A DNA stretch of 64,000 nt, from positions 1,054,001 to 1,118,000 of the forward strand of contig NZ_JAHVIT010000002.1 in NCBI RefSeq assembly GCF_019801605.1. Direction: 5' to 3'. Each line of letters starts with the position of its first letter. The first letter of the stretch is position 1. Below are positions 42,443 through 51,614 of the stretch, piece after piece. The stretch comes from Maritimibacter alkaliphilus (GTDB taxonomy: Bacteria > Pseudomonadota > Alphaproteobacteria > Rhodobacterales > Rhodobacteraceae). The translations under genes and the position numbers were made by a program. The notes under the pieces were generated by a model. The model did no database searches. It was not told the origin of the DNA and saw only the letters and a list, made by a program, of their open reading frames with translations.

Positions 42443-43387
42443 ATGGGCGGACTTCAGGACGAGGTGACCTTCGGCGGGTCGGGGCTGGACCGGGCGGCGG
42501 AACTGCGCGGGCGCGATGATCTGGCGGCGCTGGCCGGGGCAGGGGGTGCCTGCCTGCTGTTCTGGCGCGGCATGGTGCTCATGGCGGGGCCGCGCGTGGC
42601 GCGGCTGCCGCTGGACCACCCGGTGCTGCAGGACCGCGAGACCCGGCCCACCCTTCTGGGCCGCGAGGAGGGGGCGCTGACCTTCGCCCTCGATATCTCG
42701 GAATGGGCCCCGGACCTGCCGCCGGACTGGCACCCGGGGATGCCCCCGCCGCCGCACCCCGAGATCGAGCCGGGGTTTGCCTTTGGCGACCTGCGCGCCG
42801 TCATGGCCGATCTCACCCCGCGCGAGGCGGAACTGGCGGCCACGGCGCGGGCGCTCTTCTCGTGGCATTCCACCCATCGCTTCTGCTCGCAGTGTGGCCA
42901 GCCGTCCGTCGTGATCCAGTCGGGATGGCAGCGGTCCTGCCCGGCCTGCGGCGGGCAGCATTTCCCGCGCACGGACCCGGTGGTCATCATGCTGATCACG
43001 CGGGGAAATTCGGTGCTTCTTGGCCGGTCTCCGGGCTGGGCCGAGGGGATGTATTCCCTGCTGGCGGGCTTCGTGGAGCCGGGCGAGACGATCGAGGCGG
43101 CCGTGCGCCGCGAGGTCCGGGAAGAGGCCAGCATCGAGGTGGGCGCGGTGCGCTACCAGCTCTGCCAGCCCTGGGCCTTCCCGAACTCGCTGATGTTCGG
43201 ATGTACCGGCGAGGCGCTCTCGGAGGAGGTCACGCTGGACCCGGCCGAACTGGAGGATGCGCGCTGGTTCCACCGCGACGAAGTGGCCGAGATCTTCTCG
43301 GGCCTGCACCCCAGTGTGCGCCGCCCGCGCAGGGGCGCCATTGCCGAGTTCATCCTGCGCAACTGGCTTGCGGACCGGCTGGATTGA
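42443..43387 (+). CDS. nudC: NAD(+) diphosphatase NudC
   Basis: A 314-residue Nudix hydrolase that cleaves NADH and removes NAD caps from RNA. A zinc ribbon has Cys148, Cys151, Cys166 and Cys169. The Nudix box starts at GFVEPGETIEAAVRREVREE (about 209-231), followed by the NudC signature block, which reads CQPWAFPNSLM where SQPWPFP is usual; the first residue is Cys instead of Ser. Upstream in-frame codons to 42338 exist, but ATG 42443 has GGAAAGGA before it. The neighbouring SRPBCC gene follows by 42 bases. Confidence 0.9.
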   Translation: MGGLQDEVTFGGSGLDRAAELRGRDDLAALAGAGGACLLFWRGMVLMAGPRVARLPLDHPVLQDRETRPTLLGREEGALTFALDISEWAPDLPPDWHPGMPPPPHPEIEPGFAFGDLRAVMADLTPREAELAATARALFSWHSTHRFCSQCGQPSVVIQSGWQRSCPACGGQHFPRTDPVVIMLITRGNSVLLGRSPGWAEGMYSLLAGFVEPGETIEAAVRREVREEASIEVGAVRYQLCQPWAFPNSLMFGCTGEALSEEVTLDPAELEDARWFHRDEVAEIFSGLHPSVRRPRRGAIAEFILRNWLADRLD

Positions 43388-43429
43388 CGCCAGATTGCCC
43401 CCGGGGCAGAGCTAAGGAACAGGACCGCC

Positions 43430-43906
43430 ATGAAACTGACGGTGAAGGAAGATATCGAGGCGCCGATCGAGTATGTCTTCGACCGCTGCGCCGATTTCGA
43501 GACCTTCGAACGAGGCGTGCTGCGCCGGGGTGCCAAGATCGAACGCAAGGGCGGCGCGACCGAGATCGCGCCCGGCCTGACCTGGGCCGTCTCGGCGGAG
43601 TTCCGGGGCCGGACGCGCAACTTCGACGTGACCCTCAAGGAATATGACCGGCCGAACCGTCTGGAGTTCCTCGCGGAATCGGACAGCTTCGGGGCCGAGA
43701 CGGTGCTGGAGTTCGTGGCCCTCGCCCCCGGGCGGACGCGGATTTCCTGTAGCTTCGAGGTCAAGCCCAAGACGCTGTCGGCGCGGCTGATGGTGCAATC
43801 GGTGAAGATGGCCAAGTCCAACCTGACCAAGCGGCTGTCGCTGCGGCTGGCGGACTTCGGCGAGGAGATCGCGGCCAGCTACCGGGCCACCACGCCCTCC
43901 GCCTGA
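43430..43906 (+). CDS. SRPBCC family protein
   Basis: A 158-residue START/SRPBCC-fold protein, probably binding a hydrophobic ligand. The N terminus MKLTVKEDIEAPIEYVFDRCADFETFE is the usual first strand and helix, and the C-terminal helix SVKMAKSNLTKRLSLRLADFGEEIAASY closes the cavity. The ligand is unknown. It likely shares transcription with nudC and ends at a bidirectional terminator. Confidence 0.8.
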   Translation: MKLTVKEDIEAPIEYVFDRCADFETFERGVLRRGAKIERKGGATEIAPGLTWAVSAEFRGRTRNFDVTLKEYDRPNRLEFLAESDSFGAETVLEFVALAPGRTRISCSFEVKPKTLSARLMVQSVKMAKSNLTKRLSLRLADFGEEIAASYRATTPSA

Positions 43907-43940
43907 GGCCCCCGGGGCCGTTCCCGGACCGGAACATGAC

Positions 43941-43968
43941 AAAGCCGCGCAGGGTCCTGCGCGGCTTT
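43941..43968. terminator. Bidirectional terminator between SRPBCC and pheA
   Basis: AAAGCCGCGCAG (43941-43952) pairs with CTGCGCGGCTTT (43957-43968) around GGTC. The short T-run at the right edge favours termination of the + strand gene; the A-run at left serves the convergent pheA. Confidence 0.75.
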
Positions 43969-44015
43969 TGCATTTTCATGGGCCCATGTCACGAGCGCGG
44001 GCACCGCTCGAGCGG

Positions 44016-44849
44016 TCAGGCCCGGCGGGCGTCCGCCGGGTAGACGCCGAGGATCTCCATCTCCTTGGTGAAGAAGCTCAGCTCCTCCAGCGCGCGCTGG
44101 ACGGGCGGATCCTCGGGGTGGCCCTCGATGTCGGCGTAGAACTGCGTCGCCGTGAAGGAGCCGCCCTTCATGTAGCTTTCCAGCTTGGTCATGTTGATCC
44201 CGTTGGTCGCGAAGCCGCCAAGCGCCTTGTAGAGCGCGGCCGGGATGTTGCGGACCTGGAACACGAAGGTGGTGACCATGCCGTGCTCGCCGCGCCGGGT
44301 GGTGTCCATCTCGGGCGACATGACGAGGAAGCGGGTGGTGTTGTTCTGGAAATCCTCGATATGCCGGGCCAGCACGTCGAGGCCGTAGATCTCGCCCGCC
44401 AGCTCGGAGGCCAGCGCCCCGAGGGAGGGATCGCCCACCTCTGCTACGTGACGGGCCGAGCCCGCGGTATCGGCACCGGTTTCGCGGTGGATCTTGTGTT
44501 CGCGCAGGAAGTCCTGGCACTGGCCCAGCAGCACCGTGTGGCTCATCGCGGTGCGGATGTCCGACACCTTGGTGCCCGGCATCCCCAGCAGGTTGATATG
44601 CACCCGCACGAAGGCCTCCTCGATGATGTGGAGGCCGGATTTCGGCAGCAGCGTGTGGATGTCCGCGACGCGGCCGTAGGTGGAGTTCTCGACCGGCAGC
44701 ATGGCCAGATCGGCCTCGCCCTTGCGGACGGCCTCGATCGCGTCCTCGAAGGTCCGGCAGGGCATTGCTTCAAAGTCGGGCCGCGCCTGTCGGCAGGCCT
44801 GATGAGAGTAAGCGCCGGGTTCCCCCTGGAATGCGATGCGTCTGGTCAT
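44016..44849 (-). CDS. pheA: Prephenate dehydratase
   Basis: A 277-residue monofunctional enzyme converting prephenate to phenylpyruvate for phenylalanine synthesis. The catalytic domain shows IAFQGEPGAYSHQACRQ, MLPVENSTYGRV and, around residue 170, NNTTRFLVM. The C-terminal ACT domain (from about residue 195: TTFVFQVRNIPAALYKALGGFATNGINMTKLESYMKGG) provides feedback control by phenylalanine; the usual ESRP motif reads ESYM. No chorismate mutase domain is attached. It is divergent from the cytochrome gene downstream. Confidence 0.94.
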   Translation of the reverse strand: MTRRIAFQGEPGAYSHQACRQARPDFEAMPCRTFEDAIEAVRKGEADLAMLPVENSTYGRVADIHTLLPKSGLHIIEEAFVRVHINLLGMPGTKVSDIRTAMSHTVLLGQCQDFLREHKIHRETGADTAGSARHVAEVGDPSLGALASELAGEIYGLDVLARHIEDFQNNTTRFLVMSPEMDTTRRGEHGMVTTFVFQVRNIPAALYKALGGFATNGINMTKLESYMKGGSFTATQFYADIEGHPEDPPVQRALEELSFFTKEMEILGVYPADARRA

Positions 44850-44991
44850 GGAACTGTCTTTCGGTTAAACCTTTTCCCGGGAGGAGGCCCGGGCGTTTGG
44901 TCGCGGTTCGTACACCTTGCCAGACGCGAGGGGAAGCGGGTAGATACGCGCTGGAGGGCTACCGACATTCATTGAGAAGGCTAGGGCGCGC

Positions 44992-45501
44992 ATGTTCGAC
45001 ACTATGACGATGACCAAGGTACTGGGGGGATTCTGCGGGGCGCTTCTCGTGTTCCTGCTGGGCAAATGGGCCGCGGAGGAAATGTATACCATCAGCGGCG
45101 GCCATGGCGCTGAACACGCCCAGGCCTATGTGATCGACACCGGCGCCGACGAGGGCGGGGCTGCCGCCGAAGAAGGGCCGAGCTTCGAGGAGGTCTTCGC
45201 CTCCGCAGATGCAGGCGCCGGCGCACGCGTCTTCAACAAGTGCAAGGCTTGCCACAAGATCGACGGCACCAATGCCACCGGTCCGCACCTCGACGGTGTC
45301 GTGGGCCGCGCGATCGACAGCGTGGACGGCTTCGGCTACTCCGGCGCGCTGGAGCAGGTCGGCGAGACCTGGACCCCTGAAAACCTGAGCCATTTCCTCG
45401 AAAACCCCAAGGCAGCGGCGCCCGGCACCAAGATGTCCTTCGCCGGTCTGGGCAAGGTCGAGGACCGCGCGAACCTGATCGCCTACCTGCAGGGTCTCTG
45501 A
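44992..45501 (+). CDS. Membrane-anchored c-type cytochrome (cytochrome cy type)
   Basis: A 169-residue cytochrome with an uncleaved N-terminal anchor (VLGGFCGALLVFLLGKWAA), a flexible acidic linker (about residues 40-70) and a class I heme domain with CKACH (Cys84, Cys87, His88) and axial Met148 in GTKMSF. This is the architecture of cytochrome cy in Rhodobacter and of c552/CycM, which carry electrons from the bc1 complex to cbb3 and aa3 oxidases without diffusing away. The ccoNOQP oxidase 10 kb downstream is a plausible acceptor. Confidence 0.9.
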   Translation: MFDTMTMTKVLGGFCGALLVFLLGKWAAEEMYTISGGHGAEHAQAYVIDTGADEGGAAAEEGPSFEEVFASADAGAGARVFNKCKACHKIDGTNATGPHLDGVVGRAIDSVDGFGYSGALEQVGETWTPENLSHFLENPKAAAPGTKMSFAGLGKVEDRANLIAYLQGL

Positions 45502-45578
45502 TCGCTGCAGCCTGAGGGCACGGATTTCAGGGCCGCTCCCACCCGGGGGCGGCCTTTGCGATTCCGCCGCCGCGCTGT

Positions 45579-45623
45579 CCGGAAAATGCGCATTTTCCGG
45601 TCCGTTTTCTTCGAAGAAAACGG
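45579..45623. repeat. Two adjacent perfect palindromes, second locus
   Basis: A 22-bp palindrome centred on AATGCGCATT (45579-45600), identical to that at 3259-3280, is followed after one base by a palindrome centred on TTCTTCGAAGAA (45602-45623), whose core recurs at 3389-3410. They lie between the cytochrome gene and yejA. Confidence 0.8.
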
Positions 45624-45763
45624 GCAGGGCGGCAGGGTTGGGGCCTGCAGGCGGGCGGTGGTGTCCCGTTCACGTGAGTGTCACGCATTCTCGCCTTGAA
45701 GTCCTGCGGGGCTCCTTTAGCTTGTGACCCCAGATGTTTCTGTCGTCTCACCGGAGGATCTTG

Positions 45764-47728
45764 ATGCGGACTTTGCCCCTTACCCGGACCCGTCCGGCTG
45801 CTGCGACGGCCGCGAGAGCGCTGGACGCGAGGGAGGGCCGCCTGCGGCGTCAGGTCGCAGGGCTCCTGACCCTCGGCGCCCTCGTCACGGGGCTGGCGCT
45901 GGCCAATGCCGCCCGCGCGCAGGACGCAGGCGATGACCCGGTCATCAAGAGCCACGGCTATTCCTACTTCGGCGAGCTGAAGTACCCGGCCGACTATGCC
46001 CATTTCGACTACGTGAACCCGGAGGCGCCCAAGGGCGGCGAGCTGGCGATCTCCGCGGCGGGCACCTTCGACAGCCTCAACCCCTATTCGGTGCGCGGCC
46101 GGGCCGGCGCGCTCTCCTCGATGATGTACGAGAGCCTGCTCGACGGCACGGCGCCCGCCGATGAATACGGCGCGCAATACGGGCTGCTGGCCGAGAGCCT
46201 CGAATACGACGCGGACAAGACCTGGGTCATCTTCCACCTGCGCCCCGAGGCGACCTTCTCGGACGGCACGCCGGTGACGGCCGATGACGTGGTCTTCTCG
46301 CACAACCTCTTCCTCGAGCAGGGGCTGCCCTCCTACGCCGCCGCGGTGAAGAAACGCGTCCTGACCGCCGAGGCACTGGACGACCACACGGTGAAGTTCA
46401 CCTTCGCCCCCGACATCTCGCGCCGGTCGCTGATCGATCAGGTCGGCTCGACGCCCGTCTTCTCCAAGGCGTGGTTCGACGAGACCGGCGCCCGGCTGGA
46501 CGAGCCGCGCATGGAAACCTCGCCCGGCTCCGGCCCCTACATGCTGGACAGCTACGACGTGAACCGCCGCATCGTCTACAAGCGCAACCCTGACTATTGG
46601 GGCGCGGACCTGCCGGTGAACATCGGGCGGCACAACTTCGACACCATCCGGGTCGAGTATTTCGCGGACGAGGCGGCGGAGTTCGAGGCCTTCAAGGCCG
46701 GGGAATACAGCTTCCGGACCGAGGGCAACTCGCGCCAGTGGGCGACGGGTTACGACTTCCCCGCCGTCCAGAAGGGCTGGGTGAAGACCGAGGACCTGCC
46801 CGACGGCACCCCGCCGGACAACTCGGGCTTCGTCTTCAACCTTGGCCGTGACATCTTTGCCGACAAGCGCGTGCGCGAAGCGGTGGCGCTGGCCTACAAC
46901 TTCGAATGGTCGAACGAGAGCCTGCAATACGGTCTCTTCAGCCAGCGGTCCTCCTACACGCAGGACACGCCGCTGATGGCCGAAGGCGTGCCGGAAGGCG
47001 AGGAGAAGACCTTCCTCGAAGAGCTGGGCGACCTCGTCCCGGCCGAGATGCTGACGGAGGAGCCGGTGACGGCCCATACCTCCGATCCCGCCCGGCTGAA
47101 CGACCGGCGCAACCTGCGCCGGGCTGCGGGCCTGCTGGAAGAGGCCGGCTGGACCATGGGCCCGGACAACATCCGCCAGAAGGACGGTAAGCCGCTCCGC
47201 ATCCAGTTCCCGATCAACTCCTCCGGTTCGGCCACACTGAACTCCGTGGTGGAGACCTACGCCCAGAACCTCGCCCAGATCGGCGTGGACCTGCAGGTGC
47301 AGAAGGTCGACCCCTCGCAGTTCACCCTGCGCCGCCGCGAGCGCGACTACGACATGATCTATGCCGCCTACCGGTCCTTCCTTGGTACCGGCACCGGGCT
47401 GATGCAGATGTACGGCTCCGCCGAGGCGGCTTTCTCGGTCTTTAACCCGGCCGGGCTTGCAAGCCCGCTGGTGGACGAGATCATCGAGAAGTCGCTGCGC
47501 ACGGAAAGCCTCGAGGCACAGGATGTCTCGCTCCGGGCGCTGGACCGCGCGCTGCGCTACGAGTTCATCATGGTGCCGACGTGGTACAACCCCAGCTACT
47601 GGGTGGCCTACTACGACATGTACGAATACCCCGAGGAGCTGCCGCCCTACGATCTGGGCTACATGGACTTCTGGTGGGTGAATCCCGACAAGGAAGCGGC
47701 GTTGAAGTCCGCCGGCGCGCTGAGGTAA
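45764..47728 (+). CDS. yejA: YejA-like peptide ABC transporter substrate-binding protein
   Basis: A 654-residue extracellular solute-binding protein of family 5, close to YejA, which binds oligopeptides and microcin C-type compounds. An N-terminal signal follows a charged lead (LLTLGALVTGLALANAARA). The mature protein begins near DPVIKSHGYSYFGELKYP and has the family block YVNPEAPKGGELAISAAGTFDSLNPYS. The C terminus ends DYMDFWWVNPDKEAALK-like (YMDFWWVNPD). ATG 45764 has GGAGG six bases upstream. It heads the yejABEF operon. Confidence 0.92.
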   Translation: MRTLPLTRTRPAAATAARALDAREGRLRRQVAGLLTLGALVTGLALANAARAQDAGDDPVIKSHGYSYFGELKYPADYAHFDYVNPEAPKGGELAISAAGTFDSLNPYSVRGRAGALSSMMYESLLDGTAPADEYGAQYGLLAESLEYDADKTWVIFHLRPEATFSDGTPVTADDVVFSHNLFLEQGLPSYAAAVKKRVLTAEALDDHTVKFTFAPDISRRSLIDQVGSTPVFSKAWFDETGARLDEPRMETSPGSGPYMLDSYDVNRRIVYKRNPDYWGADLPVNIGRHNFDTIRVEYFADEAAEFEAFKAGEYSFRTEGNSRQWATGYDFPAVQKGWVKTEDLPDGTPPDNSGFVFNLGRDIFADKRVREAVALAYNFEWSNESLQYGLFSQRSSYTQDTPLMAEGVPEGEEKTFLEELGDLVPAEMLTEEPVTAHTSDPARLNDRRNLRRAAGLLEEAGWTMGPDNIRQKDGKPLRIQFPINSSGSATLNSVVETYAQNLAQIGVDLQVQKVDPSQFTLRRRERDYDMIYAAYRSFLGTGTGLMQMYGSAEAAFSVFNPAGLASPLVDEIIEKSLRTESLEAQDVSLRALDRALRYEFIMVPTWYNPSYWVAYYDMYEYPEELPPYDLGYMDFWWVNPDKEAALKSAGALR

Positions 47729-47737
47729 GCCGACCCT

Positions 47738-48826
47738 ATGGGAGCCTACATTCTTCGCCGCCTGCTGCTGGTGATCCCCACGCTGCTGGGGATCATGGTG
47801 ATCAACTTTGCCCTGACGCAATTCGTGCCCGGCGGGCCGATCGAACAGATCATCGCCCAGCAGGAAGGGCAGGGGGACGTGTTCTCGGGTTTCTCCGGGG
47901 CCGGGCAGGACGGGATGAACTCCGCCGCCGCCGCGGGGAGCGAGACCTACGCCGGGGCGCGGGGCCTGCCGCCCGAGTTCATCGAGAAGCTGGAGAAGGA
48001 ATTCGGCTTCGACAAGCCGCCGCTGGAACGCTTCCTCACCATGATGTGGGGCTACATGCGGCTTGACTTCGGTGAGAGCTACTTCCGCTCGATCTCGGTC
48101 GTGGACCTCGTGCTGGAGAAGATGCCCGTGTCGATCACGCTAGGGCTCTGGTCCACGCTGATCGCCTACCTGATCTCGATCCCGTTAGGGATCCGCAAGG
48201 CGGTGCAGGACGGCTCGAAGTTCGACACATGGACCTCGGCCGCCGTGATCGTGGCCTATGCGATCCCGGGCTTCCTCTTCGGCATCCTGCTGCTGGTGCT
48301 CTTCGCCGGGGGCTCCTACTGGCGCATCTTCCCGCTGCGCGGCCTGACCTCGGACAATTTCGCGGACCTCTCGCTGATCGGCAAGATCCTCGACTACCTC
48401 TGGCACATCACCCTGCCGGTGATCGCCTCGACCATCTCGGCCTTTGCCACGCTGACGCTGCTGACCAAGAACTCCTTCCTCGACGAGATCAAGAAGCACT
48501 ATGTCATGACGGCGCGGGCCAAGGGCCTGAGCGAACGCCGCGTGCTCTATGGCCACGTCTTCCGCAACGCGATGCTGATCGTGATCGCGGGCTTCCCCTC
48601 GCTCTTCATCGGCGTCTTCTTCGGCGGCTCGGTGATCATCGAGACGCTGTTCTCGCTCGACGGCCTCGGCCGGCTTGGCTTCGAGGCCGCGGTGGCGCGG
48701 GATTACCCGGTGATCTTCGGCACGCTCTTCGTCTTCGGCCTGATCGGCCTCGTGGTGGGTATCATCTCTGACCTCATGTATGTCGTCGTCGATCCGCGGA
48801 TCGATTTCGAGAAGCGGGAGGGCTGA
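47738..48826 (+). CDS. yejB: YejB-like peptide ABC transporter permease
   Basis: A 362-residue permease with the usual N-terminal helix ([23 protein letters not shown]) and a large periplasmic loop of about 100 residues rich in Gly and Asp before the five-helix core ([21 protein letters not shown]). The EAA coupling loop reads [25 protein letters not shown]. Such a long insert is characteristic of YejB and absent from DppB. It follows yejA by nine bases. Confidence 0.93.
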   Translation: MGAYILRRLLLVIPTLLGIMVINFALTQFVPGGPIEQIIAQQEGQGDVFSGFSGAGQDGMNSAAAAGSETYAGARGLPPEFIEKLEKEFGFDKPPLERFLTMMWGYMRLDFGESYFRSISVVDLVLEKMPVSITLGLWSTLIAYLISIPLGIRKAVQDGSKFDTWTSAAVIVAYAIPGFLFGILLLVLFAGGSYWRIFPLRGLTSDNFADLSLIGKILDYLWHITLPVIASTISAFATLTLLTKNSFLDEIKKHYVMTARAKGLSERRVLYGHVFRNAMLIVIAGFPSLFIGVFFGGSVIIETLFSLDGLGRLGFEAAVARDYPVIFGTLFVFGLIGLVVGIISDLMYVVVDPRIDFEKREG

Positions 48827-48829
48827 CGG

Positions 48830-49936
48830 ATGGCGCTTTCGCCCCTGAACCAGCGCCGCTGGCGCAACTTCCGCCGCAACAAGCGGGCCTATTGGTCGCT
48901 GGTGATCTTCACCGTGCTCTTCGTGCTCTCGCTCTTTGCCGAGTTCATTGCTAACGACAAACCCATCGTGGTCCGCTACCGCGGCGAGTTGATGGCGCCG
49001 ATCTTCAACTTCTACCCCGAGACGGCCTTCGGTGGCGATTTCCAGACCGAGGCGGTCTATTCCGACCCGGAGGTGAAATGCCTGATCGTGTCGGGCGGGC
49101 TGGATGCCTGTTTCGATGACCCCGAAGGGATCATGGAAGAGGCGCGGACCGGCATGGTCAACGGCGAGGCGATCGAGAAGGGCTGGATGATCTGGCCGCC
49201 GATCCCCTATTCCTACTCGCGCCCCGTGGACCGTCCCGGCGCGGCTCCGCTGCCGCCCAACAGCCAGAACTGGCTGGGCACCGACGACACCAAGCGCGAC
49301 GTGCTGGCCCGGGTGATCTACGGCTTCCGGCTGTCGATCCTCTTCACTCTGATCGTCACCACGCTGTCCTCGATCATCGGGGTGACGGCGGGGGCGTTGC
49401 AGGGCTTCTTCGGCGGGCGGCTGGACCTCTTCTTCCAGCGCTTCATCGAGATCTGGTCGGGCGTGCCGCAGCTCTACATCATCATCATCCTCTTCGCGAT
49501 CCTCGGACGCAGTTTCTGGTTGCTGGTGTTCCTCATGGTGCTCTTCGGCTGGACCTCCCTCGTGGGGGTGGTGCGGGCGGAATTCCTGCGGGCCCGCAAC
49601 CTCGAATACGTCCGCGCCGCGCGGGCGCTGGGCGTGTCGAACGCGGTGATCATGTTCCGCCACATGCTGCCCAACGCCATGGTGGCCACGCTGACCATGC
49701 TGCCCTTCATCGTGACCGGGACGATCGGGGCGCTGGCCTCGCTCGACTTCCTCGGCTACGGCCTGCCGTCCTCGGCGCCCTCGCTGGGGGAGCTGACGCT
49801 GCAGGCGAAACAGAACCTTCAGGCGCCCTGGCTGGCCTTCACGGCCTTCTTCGTGTTCGCCGCGATGCTCTCGCTCCTCGTCTTCATCTTCGAAGGCGTG
49901 CGCGATGCCTTTGACCCGAGAAAGACCTTCCAATGA
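48830..49936 (+). CDS. yejE: YejE-like peptide ABC transporter permease
   Basis: A 368-residue permease with an N-terminal DppC-type domain (NQRRWRNFRRNKRAYWSLVIFTVLFVLSLFAEFIA), a periplasmic loop of about 130 residues with NWLGTDDTKRDVLARVIYG, and the conserved EAA motif YVRAARALGVSNAVIMFRHMLPNAM. It pairs with YejB to form the pore. It starts three bases after yejB and overlaps yejF by four bases. Confidence 0.93.
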   Translation: MALSPLNQRRWRNFRRNKRAYWSLVIFTVLFVLSLFAEFIANDKPIVVRYRGELMAPIFNFYPETAFGGDFQTEAVYSDPEVKCLIVSGGLDACFDDPEGIMEEARTGMVNGEAIEKGWMIWPPIPYSYSRPVDRPGAAPLPPNSQNWLGTDDTKRDVLARVIYGFRLSILFTLIVTTLSSIIGVTAGALQGFFGGRLDLFFQRFIEIWSGVPQLYIIIILFAILGRSFWLLVFLMVLFGWTSLVGVVRAEFLRARNLEYVRAARALGVSNAVIMFRHMLPNAMVATLTMLPFIVTGTIGALASLDFLGYGLPSSAPSLGELTLQAKQNLQAPWLAFTAFFVFAAMLSLLVFIFEGVRDAFDPRKTFQ

Positions 49937-51516
49937 GCCTGCTCGAGGTGAACAACCTGACCGTCGCCTTCCGGCAGGACGGCAAGCGGATCGAGGCGGT
50001 GCACGGCGTCTCCTTTGCCGTGGACCGGGGCGAGACGGTGGCGCTGGTGGGCGAAAGCGGCTCGGGCAAGTCTGTCTCGGCGCTTTCCACGGTGCAGCTT
50101 CTGGGCGACAGCGCCGAGGTCAGCGGTTCCGTCACCTTCGGTGGCACCGAGATGGTCGGCGCCGACATGCAGACCCTGCGGTCGGTCCGGGGCAACGAGA
50201 TCAGCTTCATCTTCCAGGAGCCGATGACCTCGCTCAACCCGCTCCACACGCTGGAGAAACAGCTGGGCGAGACGCTGGCACAGCACCAGGGGGTCGTGGG
50301 TGACAAGGCCCGTGCCCGGATCATCGAACTGCTGCACCAGGTCGGCATCCGCGACCCGGAGGAGAGGCTGGGCGCCTATCCGCACCAGCTGTCCGGCGGG
50401 CAGCGGCAGCGGGTCATGATCGCCATGGCGCTGGCCAACGATCCCAAGATGCTGGTGGCGGACGAACCGACCACCGCGCTCGACGTGACGATCCAGGCGC
50501 AGATCCTCGACCTGCTGGCCAAGCTGAAGGACGAGACCGGCATGGGGATGCTCTTCATCACCCATGACCTGAACATCGTGCGCCGCATTGCCGACCGGGT
50601 CTGCGTCATGAAGGACGGCCATATCGTCGAGACCGGCCCCACGGCCGAGATCTTCGACAATCCGCAGCACCCCTATACCCAGATGCTGCTGGCGGCCCAT
50701 GCCACCGGCGCGCCCCTGCCTGCGGCCGAAACCGCCCCCGTGGTGGTGGAGACCGAGCACCTGAAAATCTGGTTCCCGATCCAGCGCGGCTTCCTCAAGC
50801 GGACGGTGGGCCACGTGAAGGCGGTCAACGACACCTCGATCCGCGTCCACAAGGGCGAGACGCTGGGCATCGTGGGCGAGTCGGGCTCCGGCAAGACGAC
50901 GCTGGCGCTGGCGATCATGCGGCTCATCGCCTCCGAGGGCGGCATCACCTTCGAGGGTCGCGACATCCGCAACGTCTCGACCCGGGCGCTGCGGGGCCTT
51001 CGCAAGGACATGCAGATCGTGTTCCAGGATCCCTTCGGCTCGCTCTCGCCCCGGATGACCTGCGAGCAGATCATCGCGGAGGGGCTGGGCGTTCACAAGG
51101 TCGGCGCGGGCCGCTCCAAGCGGGAGCTGGTGGCCGAGGTGATGACCGAGGTCGGCCTCGACCCGGAGGCGATGACACGCTACCCGCATGAATTCTCCGG
51201 CGGGCAGCGGCAGCGGATCGCCATCGCCCGCGCGATGATCCTGCAACCGAAACTGGTGGTGCTGGACGAGCCGACCTCGGCCCTCGACATGACGGTGCAG
51301 GTGCAGATCGTCGACCTGCTGCGCCGGCTGCAGGAGAAGCACGGGCTGACCTATCTCTTCATCAGCCACGACCTGAATGTGGTGCGCGCCATGTCGCACC
51401 GGGTGCTGGTGATGAAGCAGGGCGACGTGATCGAGGAGGGGACCGCGGCGCAGATCTTCGAGACCCCGCAGGACCCCTATACCCGCGCGCTGCTGGCCGC
51501 GGCCACGATGAACTGA
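49933..51516 (+). CDS. yejF: YejF-like peptide ABC transporter ATP-binding protein
   Basis: A 527-residue fused ATPase powering the YejABEF importer. Both halves are complete: Walker [11 protein letters not shown] and [10 protein letters not shown], signatures LSGGQRQRV and FSGGQRQRI, Walker [10 protein letters not shown] and LDEPTSALD, and each ends with an oligopeptide-transporter tail ([20 protein letters not shown]). In other bacteria the transporter takes up peptides, including antimicrobial ones. The start overlaps yejE as ATGA, so it is translationally coupled. Confidence 0.95.
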   Translation: MSLLEVNNLTVAFRQDGKRIEAVHGVSFAVDRGETVALVGESGSGKSVSALSTVQLLGDSAEVSGSVTFGGTEMVGADMQTLRSVRGNEISFIFQEPMTSLNPLHTLEKQLGETLAQHQGVVGDKARARIIELLHQVGIRDPEERLGAYPHQLSGGQRQRVMIAMALANDPKMLVADEPTTALDVTIQAQILDLLAKLKDETGMGMLFITHDLNIVRRIADRVCVMKDGHIVETGPTAEIFDNPQHPYTQMLLAAHATGAPLPAAETAPVVVETEHLKIWFPIQRGFLKRTVGHVKAVNDTSIRVHKGETLGIVGESGSGKTTLALAIMRLIASEGGITFEGRDIRNVSTRALRGLRKDMQIVFQDPFGSLSPRMTCEQIIAEGLGVHKVGAGRSKRELVAEVMTEVGLDPEAMTRYPHEFSGGQRQRIAIARAMILQPKLVVLDEPTSALDMTVQVQIVDLLRRLQEKHGLTYLFISHDLNVVRAMSHRVLVMKQGDVIEEGTAAQIFETPQDPYTRALLAAATMN

Positions 51517-51535
51517 ACCGGCGACCGGAACGGCA

Positions 51536-51559
51536 ACGACCGGCCCGTGGGCCGGTCGT
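51536..51559 (+). terminator. Hairpin after yejF
   Basis: ACGACCGGCCC pairs with GGGCCGGTCGT with a very short loop, 20 bases after yejF. No T-run follows, so it may only protect the 3' end or act with Rho. Confidence 0.45.
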
Positions 51560-51614
51560 GCATGTCGCGGGGGCGTCTCCCCAGCCTGAGATGGCGGGCC
51601 TCGGATGGCCGACC

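Noticed and set aside
45527-47821. A 764-residue minus frame opposite yejA
   Set aside because: It mirrors yejA codon by codon (rich in Val, Arg, His, Gln and Leu) with no domain and no ribosome binding site; typical antisense shadow in GC-rich DNA.
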